Source: Antarctobacter heliothermus
Lineage (GTDB): Bacteria > Pseudomonadota > Alphaproteobacteria > Rhodobacterales > Rhodobacteraceae
Reading direction: 5' to 3'
Assembly (NCBI RefSeq): GCF_002237555.1
Contig: NZ_CP022540.1
Coordinates: 2,054,501-2,118,500 of the forward strand
Length of the DNA stretch: 64,000 bases
The translations under genes were made by a program, and so were the position numbers. This document shows positions 1-8,763 of the stretch, in pieces. The notes beneath the pieces are model-generated. The model saw only the letters and a program-made list of their open reading frames with translations. It was not told the origin of the DNA and did no database searches. Position 1 is the first letter of the stretch; each line of letters starts with the position of its first letter.

Positions 1-23
1 TGAATGATTGTATCGAAATCCAT
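1..23 (-). CDS. second permease of BMP-type ABC importer (5' end only)
   Basis: Only the first seven codons (MDFDTII) lie in the window; the gene continues beyond base 1. Its ATG (23-21) overlaps the TGA stop (25-23) of the preceding permease gene by one base, which implies translational coupling. BMP-type importers normally encode two different permeases in tandem, so the second permease is the natural expectation. That identity comes from context, not from domain evidence. Confidence 0.55.
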
Positions 24-1117
24 CACGCGTCTCCCTTACGGAAGGAAAGAAAGATCTTTTCCAGCGGCATGCGGATCATGTTGTCCAATGCGCCGGTGAA
101 AAGGATCACCAAGGCCTGAATGACGGTCACCAGTTCACGGGGGATCGAGGTCCAGAAGGCAAGCTCTGCCCCGCCCTGATAGAGAAACCCGAACAAGAGC
201 GCCGCCAGAAAAACACCGACGGGATGTGAGCGGCCCATCAGCGCGACGGCGATGCCAAGGAAACCAGCGCCTTCGGCGGCGTTGAGCACCAGACGCTCTG
301 CCTCTCCCATGGTGGTGTTGAGCGCCATCATGCCCGCCAGTCCGCCCGAGATCAGCATGGTAATGACGGTGATCTTGACCGGCGAGATACCGGCGTATTT
401 GGCGGCTGTCTCTGAATTGCCAAAGGCGCGGATTTCATACCCCAGCCGGGTGCGCCAGATCAGCAGCCAGACCAGAACGCAGGCAAGGATGGCGACGAAA
501 AAGGACACGTTTGCCGGTGAGCCGCGAAACAGAACCGTTTCAGAGGTCGAAAACATGTCCTGAAAGGTCGGCAGAAAGGTGGTTTCGGGAAAGGTGGCCG
601 AGGCTGGCTCCATCGCGCCTTTGGGCTTCAGCACGTTGACCAGCACGTAGTTCAGCACCGCCGAGGCGATGAAATTGAACATGATCGTGGTGATCACGAC
701 ATGGCTGCCGCGCTTGGCTTGCAAATAGCCGGGAATGAACGCCCAAGCGGCCCCGAAGATCGCCGAAGAGGCGGTCGCCCCGATCAGCGCGATGCTCCAG
801 TGTGGCCACGGGACATACAGACAGGCCAGCGCCACGCCCAAGCCGCCGATCAGGGCCTGTCCTTCGCCACCGATATTGAACATCTTGGCCTGAAAGGCGA
901 CCGCAACCGCAAGCCCGGTAAAGGTAAAGTTGGTGGCGTAATAAAGCGTATAGCCCCAGCCCGAGGATTTCATCAGCGCGCCGTCGACCATCAACTGAAA
1001 GGCCGTGATCGGGTTTTCGCCGATGGCAAGGATCACCAGCGCCGAAATGACGGCGGCCAGCAGGACCGAGATCAGGGGGACAAGGACCGCGTCGGCCCAG
1101 GCTGGCATCTTATCCAT
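23..1117 (-). CDS. ABC transporter permease, nucleoside/simple-sugar (BMP-linked) type
   Basis: A 364-residue inner-membrane protein with many hydrophobic segments (for example VLVPLISVLLAAVISALVI near residue 12) and the glycine-rich BPD_transp_2 loop near residues 85-95 (FNIGGEGQALIGG). It should form half of the membrane channel of an importer whose ATPase and binding protein are encoded upstream on the same strand. In Rhodobacterales such importers often carry purine nucleosides or related solutes; that substrate is inference. The TagO-like gene separates it from its ATPase, which is unusual. Its stop overlaps the next permease start (TGATG). Confidence 0.9.
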   Translation of the reverse strand: MDKMPAWADAVLVPLISVLLAAVISALVILAIGENPITAFQLMVDGALMKSSGWGYTLYYATNFTFTGLAVAVAFQAKMFNIGGEGQALIGGLGVALACLYVPWPHWSIALIGATASSAIFGAAWAFIPGYLQAKRGSHVVITTIMFNFIASAVLNYVLVNVLKPKGAMEPASATFPETTFLPTFQDMFSTSETVLFRGSPANVSFFVAILACVLVWLLIWRTRLGYEIRAFGNSETAAKYAGISPVKITVITMLISGGLAGMMALNTTMGEAERLVLNAAEGAGFLGIAVALMGRSHPVGVFLAALLFGFLYQGGAELAFWTSIPRELVTVIQALVILFTGALDNMIRMPLEKIFLSFRKGDA

Positions 1118-1156
1118 AATGGATCCCCGCGTTGGTTCTGGGCATTCTGTTCTTCC

Positions 1157-2041
1157 TTACCAATGACATGCGTCCGTCAACGGGCGCAGGGCCTCTTCAA
1201 GGCCGCGTATGTCGAATTCTATCTCCAGCGGGCTTTCACTGTGGGGCGTCAGCCGCAGGAACAATGTCTCACCTCCCAGCAACTGCTTGATCACCGGGAT
1301 AGAGGCGCCACCGTTCCACAGGCCAAGCGCTGTGTTGTCCGTCGAGACCTTCATGGACTTCACAAAAGGCTTTTGCGTATCCACGCGCATGTCGACGCGG
1401 TCCCGCCCCTGAATGTCCGACAGAAAGAACCCGCCCGCGTTGACGTAAAAAACCGTGGTGTTTTCCTTGCAGCGCAGGAACAGGGCGGCGGATTTTGTCT
1501 GACCGAACCGGTCGTACAGCGCGTTTTCAGCTGGCAGGGACAGGACAACCGTGGCGGTGTCGTCAAAGTTTGACACCGAAGTGGAGACTTGCCATTTGCC
1601 GGGATCGACCTGCACCGGTTCGGGCGTGGGCGTGGGCGTGGGCGTGGGCGTGGGCGTGGGCGTGGGCGTGGGCGTGGGCGTGGCAAGCTGCAGCGGGGCG
1701 GTATTAACGGGGCCGTTTACGGTCAGGCAGGTCCCCTGTTCTTCAGCGAGCACCTGTGCATCCAAACTGACCTGTAGAATGCCGGTCTGGGGGGCGAAGG
1801 TTAGGCCGTAGCCTTGGACTGAGGCGGTTTCAAATCGGTGTCGACCCTGCCCGACATGAAGTGTGACCGGGGCCCGCCCACCGAACCTGAGAGTCGCGTC
1901 CTGCAAAGGGTCAGAGGGGTAGTGGGTGACCACATCGGGGAGGGTTTCGAATGAACAGGCCACGTAAACGCCATCGGACGCGATGGCGGGGGCCGCGGCC
2001 AGAACCGCAGGTAAGAGACAGGCGCGCAGCAGGTCAGCCAT
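1157..2041 (-). CDS. secreted TagO/VasI-like protein with Thr-Pro linker
   Basis: About 294 residues. An N-terminal signal peptide (ADLLRACLLPAVLAAAPAIA) is followed by a small domain ending near residue 125, ten Thr-Pro dipeptides, and a C-terminal domain. The last domain matches my memory of the TagO/VasI family: it starts GKWQVS, contains LFLRCKENTTVFYVN and GGETLFLRLTPHSESP, and ends GLEEALRPLTDACHW. TagO proteins are periplasmic factors associated with type VI secretion, but no type VI genes are visible here. ATG at 2041 is preferred because it overlaps the ATPase stop by 8 bases; a GTG six codons upstream (2059) is the alternative. The family call is moderately sure; the function in this operon is unknown. 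Confidence 0.7.
   Translation of the reverse strand: MADLLRACLLPAVLAAAPAIASDGVYVACSFETLPDVVTHYPSDPLQDATLRFGGRAPVTLHVGQGRHRFETASVQGYGLTFAPQTGILQVSLDAQVLAEEQGTCLTVNGPVNTAPLQLATPTPTPTPTPTPTPTPTPTPEPVQVDPGKWQVSTSVSNFDDTATVVLSLPAENALYDRFGQTKSAALFLRCKENTTVFYVNAGGFFLSDIQGRDRVDMRVDTQKPFVKSMKVSTDNTALGLWNGGASIPVIKQLLGGETLFLRLTPHSESPLEIEFDIRGLEEALRPLTDACHW
1623..1682 (-). repeat. ten tandem hexamers encoding (Thr-Pro)10
   Basis: On the minus strand the hexamer ACGCCC is repeated ten times without interruption (plus strand GGCGTG x10). It encodes the Thr-Pro linker between the two domains of the TagO-like protein. Because the unit is six bases, gain or loss of units keeps the frame and changes only linker length. 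Confidence 0.95.
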
Positions 2042-3644
2042 TCTTTGCCGCCTCCTCACGCCGTTTCTTTGCCTCGAGCTGTTCGTTCACGACGTCGATC
2101 AGCGGTTTGTCGTCGGTGGGCATCTCTGTCACGCCCGCCATGAGCAGGCCCAGTTCGGTCTGGTTGGTCTCGGACGGTAGTCGTTCGCCCATGATCTCAC
2201 CGTCGAACATCACCGCGATGCGGTCCGACAGGGACAGGATTTCGTCCAGTTCGACAGAGACCAGCAGGATGGCCTTGCCCTTGTCGCGCAGGGCGACGAT
2301 CTGCTGGTGGATGAATTCGATGGCGCCGATGTCGACGCCGCGGGTGGGCTGTCCGATCAGCAGAACCTCTGGATTGCGTTCGATCTCGCGGGCGAGGACG
2401 ATTTTCTGCTGGTTGCCGCCCGAGAAATTGCGCGCGGCGAGGTTGGGGTTCGGCGGGCGGACGTCGAACCGCATCATCTTTTGCGCCGCCTCTTCCTTGA
2501 TCGCGGCGTTGTTCATCAGTGGACCGGATTGGTAGGCCGCGTCGTTGTGATAGCCGAAGACGAGGTTTTCCCAAGCGGAGAACGGCAGGATCAGCGCCTC
2601 GTGGTGGCGGTCCTCGGGGACGTGGGCGATGCCGCGTGCGCGGCGGCTTTGCCCGTCCGAGTGATTGCCGGTCAGGTCGATGTCCTGCCCGTTGACGCGC
2701 ACCGTGCCGGTGGCGTCGGCATAGCCGCCCAGCACATGCAGCAGGTGCGTCTGCCCATTGCCAGAGACACCCGCCAGTCCGAGGATCTCACCGGCGCGCA
2801 CGGTGAACGAGATCCCTTTGAGCCGCTCGACGCCGGCCTCATCGACATGGCGCAGGTTCTCGACCTCCAGCACCGGCTTGCCGGGTTTGGCCGGGGTCTT
2901 GTCGACTCGCAGCAGCACTTTGCGGCCCACCATCAGTTCTGCCAGCTGTTCGGGGCTGGTTTCTGACGTCTTGACCGTCGCCGTCATCTCACCCCGGCGC
3001 ATGACCGATACAGTGTCGGTGATTTCCATGATCTCGCGCAGCTTGTGCGTGATCAGGATGATCGTCTTTCCCTCACGCTTCAGCCCTTCGAGGATACGGA
3101 ACAGGTGGTCGGCTTCGGCGGGGGTCAGCACGCCGGTCGGCTCATCCAAGATCAGGATTTCCGCCTCGCGGTAGAGCGCCTTGAGGATTTCGACCCGTTG
3201 CTGATGGCCGACGGACAGATCCTCGATCAGGGCATCGGGATCGACCTGAAGTTCATATTCCTCGGCCAGATGTTTGAGTACGCCGCGCGCCTTGGCCAGA
3301 GAGGTTTGCAGCAGGGCCCCGTCCTCGACGCCCAGAATGACGTTTTCGAGGACGGAAAAATTCTGGACCAGTTTGAAGTGCTGAAAGACCATGCCGATGC
3401 CGGCGCTGATCGCGGCCTGGCTATCGGGGATCTGGGTCAGCTTGCCGTTGATGAAGATCTCTCCTTTGTCGGCTTTGTAATAGCCGTAGAGGATCGACAT
3501 CAGGGTGGATTTGCCCGCGCCGTTTTCGCCGATGATGCCGTGGATCGTGCCGGGCATCACGCGGATCGCGATGTCCTTGTTGGCCTGCACGGGACCAAAG
3601 GCCTTGGAGATGCCCTTGAGTTCGATGGCGGGGGTGTCGGTCAT
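2034..3644 (-). CDS. ABC transporter ATP-binding protein, two fused ATPase domains (BMP-linked)
   Basis: A 536-residue cytoplasmic ATPase with two nucleotide-binding domains, as in the RbsA/NupO-type family. Domain 1 is canonical: Walker A GENGAGKST near residue 40, signature LSVGHQQRVEI, Walker B ILILDEPT. Domain 2 is degenerate at Walker A (GVSGNGQT, no Lys) and Walker B (LLIGQPTRG, no Asp-Glu) but keeps the signature FSGGNQQKIVLA, a pattern common in this family. It powers the importer formed with the flanking permeases and the BMP binding protein. It lies 100 bases downstream of the binding-protein gene and overlaps the TagO-like gene by 8 bases. Confidence 0.93.
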   Translation of the reverse strand: MTDTPAIELKGISKAFGPVQANKDIAIRVMPGTIHGIIGENGAGKSTLMSILYGYYKADKGEIFINGKLTQIPDSQAAISAGIGMVFQHFKLVQNFSVLENVILGVEDGALLQTSLAKARGVLKHLAEEYELQVDPDALIEDLSVGHQQRVEILKALYREAEILILDEPTGVLTPAEADHLFRILEGLKREGKTIILITHKLREIMEITDTVSVMRRGEMTATVKTSETSPEQLAELMVGRKVLLRVDKTPAKPGKPVLEVENLRHVDEAGVERLKGISFTVRAGEILGLAGVSGNGQTHLLHVLGGYADATGTVRVNGQDIDLTGNHSDGQSRRARGIAHVPEDRHHEALILPFSAWENLVFGYHNDAAYQSGPLMNNAAIKEEAAQKMMRFDVRPPNPNLAARNFSGGNQQKIVLAREIERNPEVLLIGQPTRGVDIGAIEFIHQQIVALRDKGKAILLVSVELDEILSLSDRIAVMFDGEIMGERLPSETNQTELGLLMAGVTEMPTDDKPLIDVVNEQLEAKKRREEAAKNG

Positions 3645-3744
3645 ATCATTGCGGCTTTCGCAGGCAAAGGCAGAGGGGCCGCAATGGCTGTGGCCCCTCG
3701 GTATTGTCTCTCCGGGCGCGTGATGCGCCCGGAGAAATGCGGGA

Positions 3745-4749
3745 TCAGAAGTTCAGAACCGGGCAGGCGTCGTCCGACGAATAGTCGTGGACCGAGATTT
3801 CGCCCGCGATGATCTGCTCACGCGCGGCATCCACGGCGGCTTTCATTTCGTCGCTGACCAGATCGGCGTTGTTGTCGTCCAGCGCGTAACCGACGCCGTT
3901 GTTGGCCAGACCCAGCGCGATCACGCCGGTTTCCAGATCGGGGCCGGCCGACATGGCATCGAACACGGCGACATCGACGCGCTTGAGCATCGAGGTCAGA
4001 ACCGAACCGGGGTGCAGGTAGTTCTGGTTGCTGTCGACGCCGACGGACAGGATACCCTCATCGGCGGCGGTTTGCAGCACACCCAGACCGGTGCCACCGG
4101 CGGCGGCATAGATCACGTCCGCGCCTTGCGAAATCTGCGCTTTGGCCAGTTCCGAACCCTTGACCGGGTCATTCCATGCCGCGGGTGTGGTGCCGGTCAT
4201 GTTGGAAATGACCTTGGCATCCGGTTTGACGGCCAGCACGCCCTGCGCATAGCCGCAGGCAAACTTGCGGATCAGCGGGATGTCCATGCCGCCGACAAAG
4301 CCGACGGTGTCGGATTCGGAGGCCATCGCCGCCATCATGCCGACAAGGTAGCTGCCCTCATGTTCGGCAAACAGGACCGACAGCACGTTCGGGTGCGCCT
4401 CGGGGTCGACGTAGCCATCGATGGTGACGAATTTGGTGTCCGGATACTCGGGTGCCACGGCGGTGATCGGCGTGGACATCGAAAAGCCGGTGGTCACGAT
4501 CGGGTTGAAACCGGCCTCGGCGAAGCGGCGCAGAGCCTGCTCACGCTGGACTTCGGACTGCAGTTCGATGTCGCGGTAGTTGCCGCCGGTTTCGGCCTTG
4601 TACCGTTCGGCACCATTGAAACCGGCCTCGTTGAAGGATTTGTCGAACTTGCCGCCGAGGTCATAGATCAGCGCCGCGTCCGCAACTGCCGCGCCGGCGC
4701 TGAGGGCCAATGCGGCGACGGTGCCGAGGGTCTTGGCAAAGAAGGTCAT
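3745..4749 (-). CDS. BMP family periplasmic substrate-binding protein
   Basis: First gene of the importer operon; 334 residues. The ATG at 4749 follows an AGGGAG ribosome site and opens a signal peptide (KTLGTVAALALSAGAAVADA) with a likely cleavage after AVA or ADA. The mature protein begins ALIYDLGGKFDKSFNEAGFN, typical of the Bmp/PnrA family, and contains the family segment DVIYAAAGGTGLGV. PnrA-type proteins bind purine nucleosides; other members bind different small solutes, so the ligand here is not fixed by sequence. There is no lipobox cysteine, so it is probably free in the periplasm. Confidence 0.93.
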   Translation of the reverse strand: MTFFAKTLGTVAALALSAGAAVADAALIYDLGGKFDKSFNEAGFNGAERYKAETGGNYRDIELQSEVQREQALRRFAEAGFNPIVTTGFSMSTPITAVAPEYPDTKFVTIDGYVDPEAHPNVLSVLFAEHEGSYLVGMMAAMASESDTVGFVGGMDIPLIRKFACGYAQGVLAVKPDAKVISNMTGTTPAAWNDPVKGSELAKAQISQGADVIYAAAGGTGLGVLQTAADEGILSVGVDSNQNYLHPGSVLTSMLKRVDVAVFDAMSAGPDLETGVIALGLANNGVGYALDDNNADLVSDEMKAAVDAAREQIIAGEISVHDYSSDDACPVLNF

Positions 4750-4874
4750 GGAAGGCTCCCTGGTGTGACGGGCAGATTTTCCGCCCGGTCTGTTTATGAT
4801 GCGGCAATGAAAGCCGCAGGGGGCAGGGGGGGTCAACCGGTTTTTGCAGAGGGACCAATGCCAAAGGCCTGACG

Positions 4875-5288
4875 TCAGGGCAAAGAGCGGGACATGATTA
4901 CGGCATCATCGCGGGTGCCGTCGGGGCGCGGATAGTAGGCGCGGCGCAGGCCGACGCGGGTATATCCCTGCCCGGAATAAAAGGCGCGGGCCGCGTCATT
5001 GGCGGCGGCGACCTCAAGGAACACGCGTGTCGCCCCGCGCGCGGCGGCCTGTGTGTGAAAGGCGGTCAGGGCGCGCGATGCCTCGCCCGTGCGTTGCCTG
5101 TCAGGATCGGTGGCCAGAGCGAGGATTTCGGCCTCATCGACGATGATCTGGCCAAGCACAAAGGCGTGCTCTGTCGTCGCCAGCAGGCTGTGCGGGTTGG
5201 ACAGGGATTGGGAAAATTGCGCGGCGCTCCACGGGGTCAGGTGGCGGTAGGCGCGGTGGGTGAGGGCTGCGAGGGCTTCAGGCGTCAT
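4875..5288 (-). CDS. rimI: GNAT N-acetyltransferase, RimI type (ribosomal protein S18 alanine acetyltransferase)
   Basis: A 137-residue single-domain GNAT enzyme. The acetyl-CoA pyrophosphate loop is visible as RQRTGEASRAL after LALATDP, followed by the family segment VFLEVAAANDAARAFYSGQGY. RimI acetylates the N-terminus of ribosomal protein S18. The start overlaps the end of tsaB by 11 bases; the tsaB-rimI pairing is conserved in many bacteria and supports the call. The N-terminus is slightly shorter than in enterobacterial RimI. Confidence 0.88.
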   Translation of the reverse strand: MTPEALAALTHRAYRHLTPWSAAQFSQSLSNPHSLLATTEHAFVLGQIIVDEAEILALATDPDRQRTGEASRALTAFHTQAAARGATRVFLEVAAANDAARAFYSGQGYTRVGLRRAYYPRPDGTRDDAVIMSRSLP

Positions 5289-5931
5289 CCAGAATCACCG
5301 GCGGCGCGTCACGCGATGGGGCGGCATCCGCTGGCTTGAGGTACAGCGGCGCAGGGCGCGGGGCGGGCTCGCGCCAGCGGGATGCGGCGATGCGCGCCAC
5401 TGCAGAGGCAGGGGCATAGCGTGCCGGGGCGCAGGTGACGCCAAGGTGGGCCGCGACACCCTCGGCGGCGGAGCCGACGCAGGTCAGGCCCGGCTGGGCC
5501 CAGTTTGTCGGGATCGCGGAGATGGCGATCAGTTGCGCGGGCACGACGGTGGACATGATCTGCGATTGCACATAGGCCTGATCACGGGGGGCGGTGAGAC
5601 AGGACAGCACCGGGCCGGGGGTGTCCAGTGCGGCGGCCTCCAGCAGCGACACACCGACCGCCGGAACCCCCAGCGACAGGGCAAGCCCGCGGGCCGCAGC
5701 CACCGAAATGCGAACACCGGTGAAATTGCCGGGACCGACACCCACGCCAATAGCATCCAGATCATCCCAGCCAAGGCCCGCGTCGGCCAGCACCTCTGTC
5801 AGCAGGGGGATCAGGCGTTCCGCCTGTCCGCGCGCCATGTCCTCATGCGCGGCGGCGATTACATCGCATCCGTCAAACAGCGCCGCCCCGACATGGGCAG
5901 CAGAGGTGTCAAAGCCAAGGATGAGGGTCAT
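5278..5931 (-). CDS. tsaB: tRNA threonylcarbamoyladenosine biosynthesis protein TsaB
   Basis: 217 residues, starting MTLILGFDTSAAHVGAALF, the ASKHA-fold nucleotide-binding opening typical of TsaB; GPGNFTGVRISVAAARGLAL near residue 70 is the family hallmark. TsaB helps TsaD transfer the threonylcarbamoyl group to A37 of ANN-decoding tRNAs. The frame stays open upstream to 6018, but that extension does not look like TsaB, so ATG 5931 is chosen. It is followed by rimI with an 11-base overlap. Confidence 0.93.
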   Translation of the reverse strand: MTLILGFDTSAAHVGAALFDGCDVIAAAHEDMARGQAERLIPLLTEVLADAGLGWDDLDAIGVGVGPGNFTGVRISVAAARGLALSLGVPAVGVSLLEAAALDTPGPVLSCLTAPRDQAYVQSQIMSTVVPAQLIAISAIPTNWAQPGLTCVGSAAEGVAAHLGVTCAPARYAPASAVARIAASRWREPAPRPAPLYLKPADAAPSRDAPPVILDDA

Positions 5932-6062
5932 GTGGGCATCCAGAGTGTGTCCGGGCAGAGGGTGTCCGAGGCATGTCCGTATGGCAGGCCGTCCGGAGAT
6001 TGCGAAAGGGCGCCGCAACAGCAGCGCCCTTTTAACTGTATCGTCGTGCAGGCCATCATCGG

Positions 6063-6626
6063 TCAGACTGCGACGGGGCGGACCTCGGTCACTTCGGGGA
6101 TGTAGTGGCGCAGCAGGTTCTCGATCCCCATCTTGAGCGTCAGCGTCGATGAGGGGCAGCCCGCGCAGGCGCCCTGCATGTGCAAGTAGACCACGCCACG
6201 GTCAAAGCCGTGGAAGGTGATGTCGCCGCCATCCTGAGCCACGGCAGGACGCACGCGGCTGTCCAGCAGTTCCTTGATCTGGCCGACAACCTCGGAGTCC
6301 TCGCCATCATGCGCGGCATGGCCACCTGCCTGAGCGGCGCCGTCCATCATGACCGGCTGGCCGGACTGGAAGTGCTCCATGATCGCGCCAAGGATCGCGG
6401 GTTTGAGGTGGTCCCAATCCGACGCGTCGTTTTTTGTCACGGTGACAAAATCATTGCCGAAGAAGACGCCGGAGACGCCCTCGACCGCGAAAAGACGCTG
6501 TGCCAGCGGCGAGGCGGCGGCGGCCTCGGGCGCGGGGAAGTCCGCGGTGCCCATTTCCAGCACGGTCTGACCGGGCAGGAATTTAAGGGTGGCGGGGTTG
6601 GGCGTGGATTCGGTCTGAATGAACAT
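6063..6626 (-). CDS. NifU/Nfu family Fe-S cluster carrier protein
   Basis: 187 residues with two domains. The N-terminal Nfu_N domain opens MFIQTESTPNPATLKFLPG, and the C-terminal NifU-like domain (about residues 110-180) contains DGGDITFHGF and the cluster-binding motif CAGCPSS. This architecture matches mitochondrial NFU1 and alphaproteobacterial Nfu scaffold/carrier proteins that deliver [4Fe-4S] clusters. A histidine- and acid-rich linker (about residues 100-110) joins the domains. The start is supported by the family N-terminus. It lies 132 bases upstream of tsaB on the same strand. Confidence 0.95.
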   Translation of the reverse strand: MFIQTESTPNPATLKFLPGQTVLEMGTADFPAPEAAAASPLAQRLFAVEGVSGVFFGNDFVTVTKNDASDWDHLKPAILGAIMEHFQSGQPVMMDGAAQAGGHAAHDGEDSEVVGQIKELLDSRVRPAVAQDGGDITFHGFDRGVVYLHMQGACAGCPSSTLTLKMGIENLLRHYIPEVTEVRPVAV

Positions 6627-6851
6627 CTTGGATCACCCTTTTCTGGATGGTTCCTATATGCGCCCCCAAGGTGCGGGCGTCAAGGATTGGAACGATTCTA
6701 AACTGAATGCGCGCAGAGATACCTCTCCGGCGGCGCTTGGGGTGTTTCGGGGCCGTTGGTGCAGTGGTCTGTCCGATCCGAACCGGTCAGTGCATCGGCA
6801 AAGGGGCCGCAATGCGGCGTTTTCCGGTGTGCGCCGGTCGGGCCGCTGCGG

Positions 6852-7307
6852 TCAGGTGATCGCCTCGAGCCTGTCCTTGGACAGGTCACCGGGCACAACG
6901 GTAACGGGGATCGGCAAAGAGCCTGCACTGCGTGTCATGTGGCTGACCAGTGGGCCGGGGCCTTTCTTGTCGACCGCAGCACCCAGAACCAGCAAGCCGA
7001 TTTCGGGATCGTCCTGGACCTGGGCCAGGATCTCGCTGACCGGATCGCCCTCACGGATCACCAATTCGGGATCGACGCCCTGTTTGTCACGCATCCATTT
7101 GGCGAACACTTCGAAATGGGCGTGGATGCGTTCACGGGCCTCTTCGCGCATGATGTCGCCGACGCCGATCCAGTGGTTGAACTCATCCGGCGGAATGACG
7201 GCAAGGATCGCCACACCACCGCCCGACTTGGCGGCGCGCATGGCGGCAAAGCGCATGGCGTTCAGGCACTCTCGGCTGTCGTCGAGGACGACAAGGAACT
7301 TGCGCAT
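6852..7307 (-). CDS. universal stress protein (UspA family)
   Basis: 151 residues starting MRKFLVVLDDSRECLNAMRF, the usual opening of a single UspA domain. The C-terminal segment LLVLGAAVDKKGPGPLVSHM resembles the G-2x-G-9x-G(S/T) ATP-binding loop, here irregular. An AGGAGAG ribosome site precedes ATG 7307, so the open frame extending upstream is not used. UspA proteins are cytoplasmic stress-resistance factors; the specific role is unknown. The 225 bases downstream (6627-6851) before the NifU gene hold no gene that I can support. Confidence 0.92.
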   Translation of the reverse strand: MRKFLVVLDDSRECLNAMRFAAMRAAKSGGGVAILAVIPPDEFNHWIGVGDIMREEARERIHAHFEVFAKWMRDKQGVDPELVIREGDPVSEILAQVQDDPEIGLLVLGAAVDKKGPGPLVSHMTRSAGSLPIPVTVVPGDLSKDRLEAIT

Positions 7308-7359
7308 GGGGTCTCTCCTGAGAGGGATCGTGGCAGAGCGGGGGCGGGCTGTCCAGCGA

Positions 7360-8220
7360 TCAGCCGCTGTGCGCCCAGTCCCAGTACATCTCGCGCACGC
7401 GGCGGGTGAGGGGGCCAACCTGATAGGATTTGTCCTCGAACGCGGTAACGGGCGTGACCTTGTTCATGTTGCCGGACATAAAGACCTCATCGGCGGCGTT
7501 GAAATCCTCAAAGCTCAGCACCGTCTCGCGCACTTCGACGCCGTCGGCGCGCAGATTGGTGATGTGACGCGCGCGGGTGATGCCCGACAGAAAGGTGCCA
7601 TTGGGGACGGGGGTAAAGACCACGCCGTCGCGCACCATGAAAATGTTGGCGGTGGCGGTTTCGGCGACATTGCCCAGTGCATCGGCCACAAGAGCATTGG
7701 CAAAGCCACGGGCGCGCACCTCGGCCAACATTCGGGCGTTGTTGGGATACAGACATCCGGCCTTGGCGTTGACGACAGAACTTTCCAGCACCGGACGGCG
7801 GAACCGGGTGTGCCCCAGCGTGGCGCTGGCGGTGTCGGGGGCCATCGGAATTTCCTCAAGACACAGGGCAAAGCCGGCCTTGTCGGGTTGCGGCACGATG
7901 GCGGTGGCATCGCCGTCAATGCCCCAATACATCGGGCGGATGTAGACGGCGGCGTCCGGGGCGTAGGCCTTCAGCCCCTCCTCGACGATCTGTACCATCT
8001 CGCTGGCCTCGACGGTGGGGCGCAGCATCAGCGCCTCGGCAGAGCGGTTCACGCGGGCGCAATGGGCGTCCAGATCCGGCGTGACGCCCTGAACATAGCG
8101 CGCGCCGTCAAAGACCGAAGAGCCCAGCCAGGCACCATGATCCCCGGCGCGCATGATCATTGCGTCGCCCTCATGCCATGTGCCGTTGAAATAGGTACGG
8201 ATATTGGTGCCGGTCGCCAT
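7360..8220 (-). CDS. ilvE: class IV PLP aminotransferase, probable branched-chain amino acid aminotransferase
   Basis: 286 residues, fold-type IV PLP enzyme. The Schiff-base lysine is in SSVVNAKAGCLYPNNARM (about residue 152), and the phosphate/cofactor segment NVAETATANIFMV follows. The opening FNGTWHEGDAMIMRAGDHGAWLGSSVFDGARY is typical of IlvE-like proteins. Expected reaction: transamination of Leu, Ile or Val with 2-oxoglutarate. D-amino acid aminotransferase or 4-amino-4-deoxychorismate lyase are related alternatives. It lies between the VOC and usp genes with short gaps, suggesting one operon. Confidence 0.85.
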   Translation of the reverse strand: MATGTNIRTYFNGTWHEGDAMIMRAGDHGAWLGSSVFDGARYVQGVTPDLDAHCARVNRSAEALMLRPTVEASEMVQIVEEGLKAYAPDAAVYIRPMYWGIDGDATAIVPQPDKAGFALCLEEIPMAPDTASATLGHTRFRRPVLESSVVNAKAGCLYPNNARMLAEVRARGFANALVADALGNVAETATANIFMVRDGVVFTPVPNGTFLSGITRARHITNLRADGVEVRETVLSFEDFNAADEVFMSGNMNKVTPVTAFEDKSYQVGPLTRRVREMYWDWAHSG

Positions 8221-8283
8221 GGAGTGTCCTTTTTGTCTCTTCGGCGGCAGGCTAGGCGCGGTGACGGCGAAGGTCCAGAGCCG

Positions 8284-8763
8284 TTAGTTGGCCTCTGCCA
8301 GCAGCGCTTGCAGGTCCAGCGGCGCGTTGACCATTTGCAGGGTTCCCTGTGCATCGCGGGGCCAGTCTTGGGGTGCGCGATCGCGGTAAATCTCGATGCC
8401 ATTGCCATCGGGATCGGAGAAGTAGATGGCCTCTGACACGCCATGATCGGCGGCGCCTTCGATCTCGACACCCGCATCTATGGCGGTTCTGAGGGCCTGC
8501 GCCAGCGCGGCGCGGTCGGGGTAGACAAAGGCGGTATGATACAGGCCGGGCGCGCGCGGATCGGGACGCGGGCCGCCCCGGCTGTGCCATGTGTTCAATC
8601 CGATGTGGTGGTGATAGCCACCAGCGGACAGAAACGCGGCCTGTGCGCCATAGGTTTGCGTCACCTCCAGCCCGATCACATCGCGGTAAAAGGCGATGGA
8701 GCGGTTAAGGTCGGTCACTTTCAGGTGAACGTGGCCAATGCGGGTGTCGGGATGTGCGGGCAT
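8284..8763 (-). CDS. VOC family protein (glyoxalase / extradiol dioxygenase fold)
   Basis: 159 residues with paired VOC beta-alpha-beta-beta-beta modules. Likely metal ligands are His in IGHVHLKVTDLNRSIAFYRD, His in YHHHIGLNTWHSRGG and Glu in DPDGNGIEIYRD. This resembles CatE-type catechol 2,3-dioxygenase-like proteins, but substrates in this superfamily cannot be assigned from sequence alone. It is the first gene of the minus-strand run leading to ilvE. The 248 bases upstream (8764-9011) separate it from the divergent formate dehydrogenase gene and should contain both promoters; I see no clear sigma-70 pair. Confidence 0.85.
   Translation of the reverse strand: MPAHPDTRIGHVHLKVTDLNRSIAFYRDVIGLEVTQTYGAQAAFLSAGGYHHHIGLNTWHSRGGPRPDPRAPGLYHTAFVYPDRAALAQALRTAIDAGVEIEGAADHGVSEAIYFSDPDGNGIEIYRDRAPQDWPRDAQGTLQMVNAPLDLQALLAEAN

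Noticed and set aside
1623-1682. CRISPR-like or minisatellite interpretation of the GGCGTG array
   Set aside because: The units are six bases with no spacers and are fully in frame inside a coding sequence, so it is a coding microsatellite. No CRISPR array is visible elsewhere.
6619-8436. A 605-codon open frame on the plus strand across usp and ilvE
   Set aside because: It runs antisense to two clearly conserved genes and shows no motif of its own.
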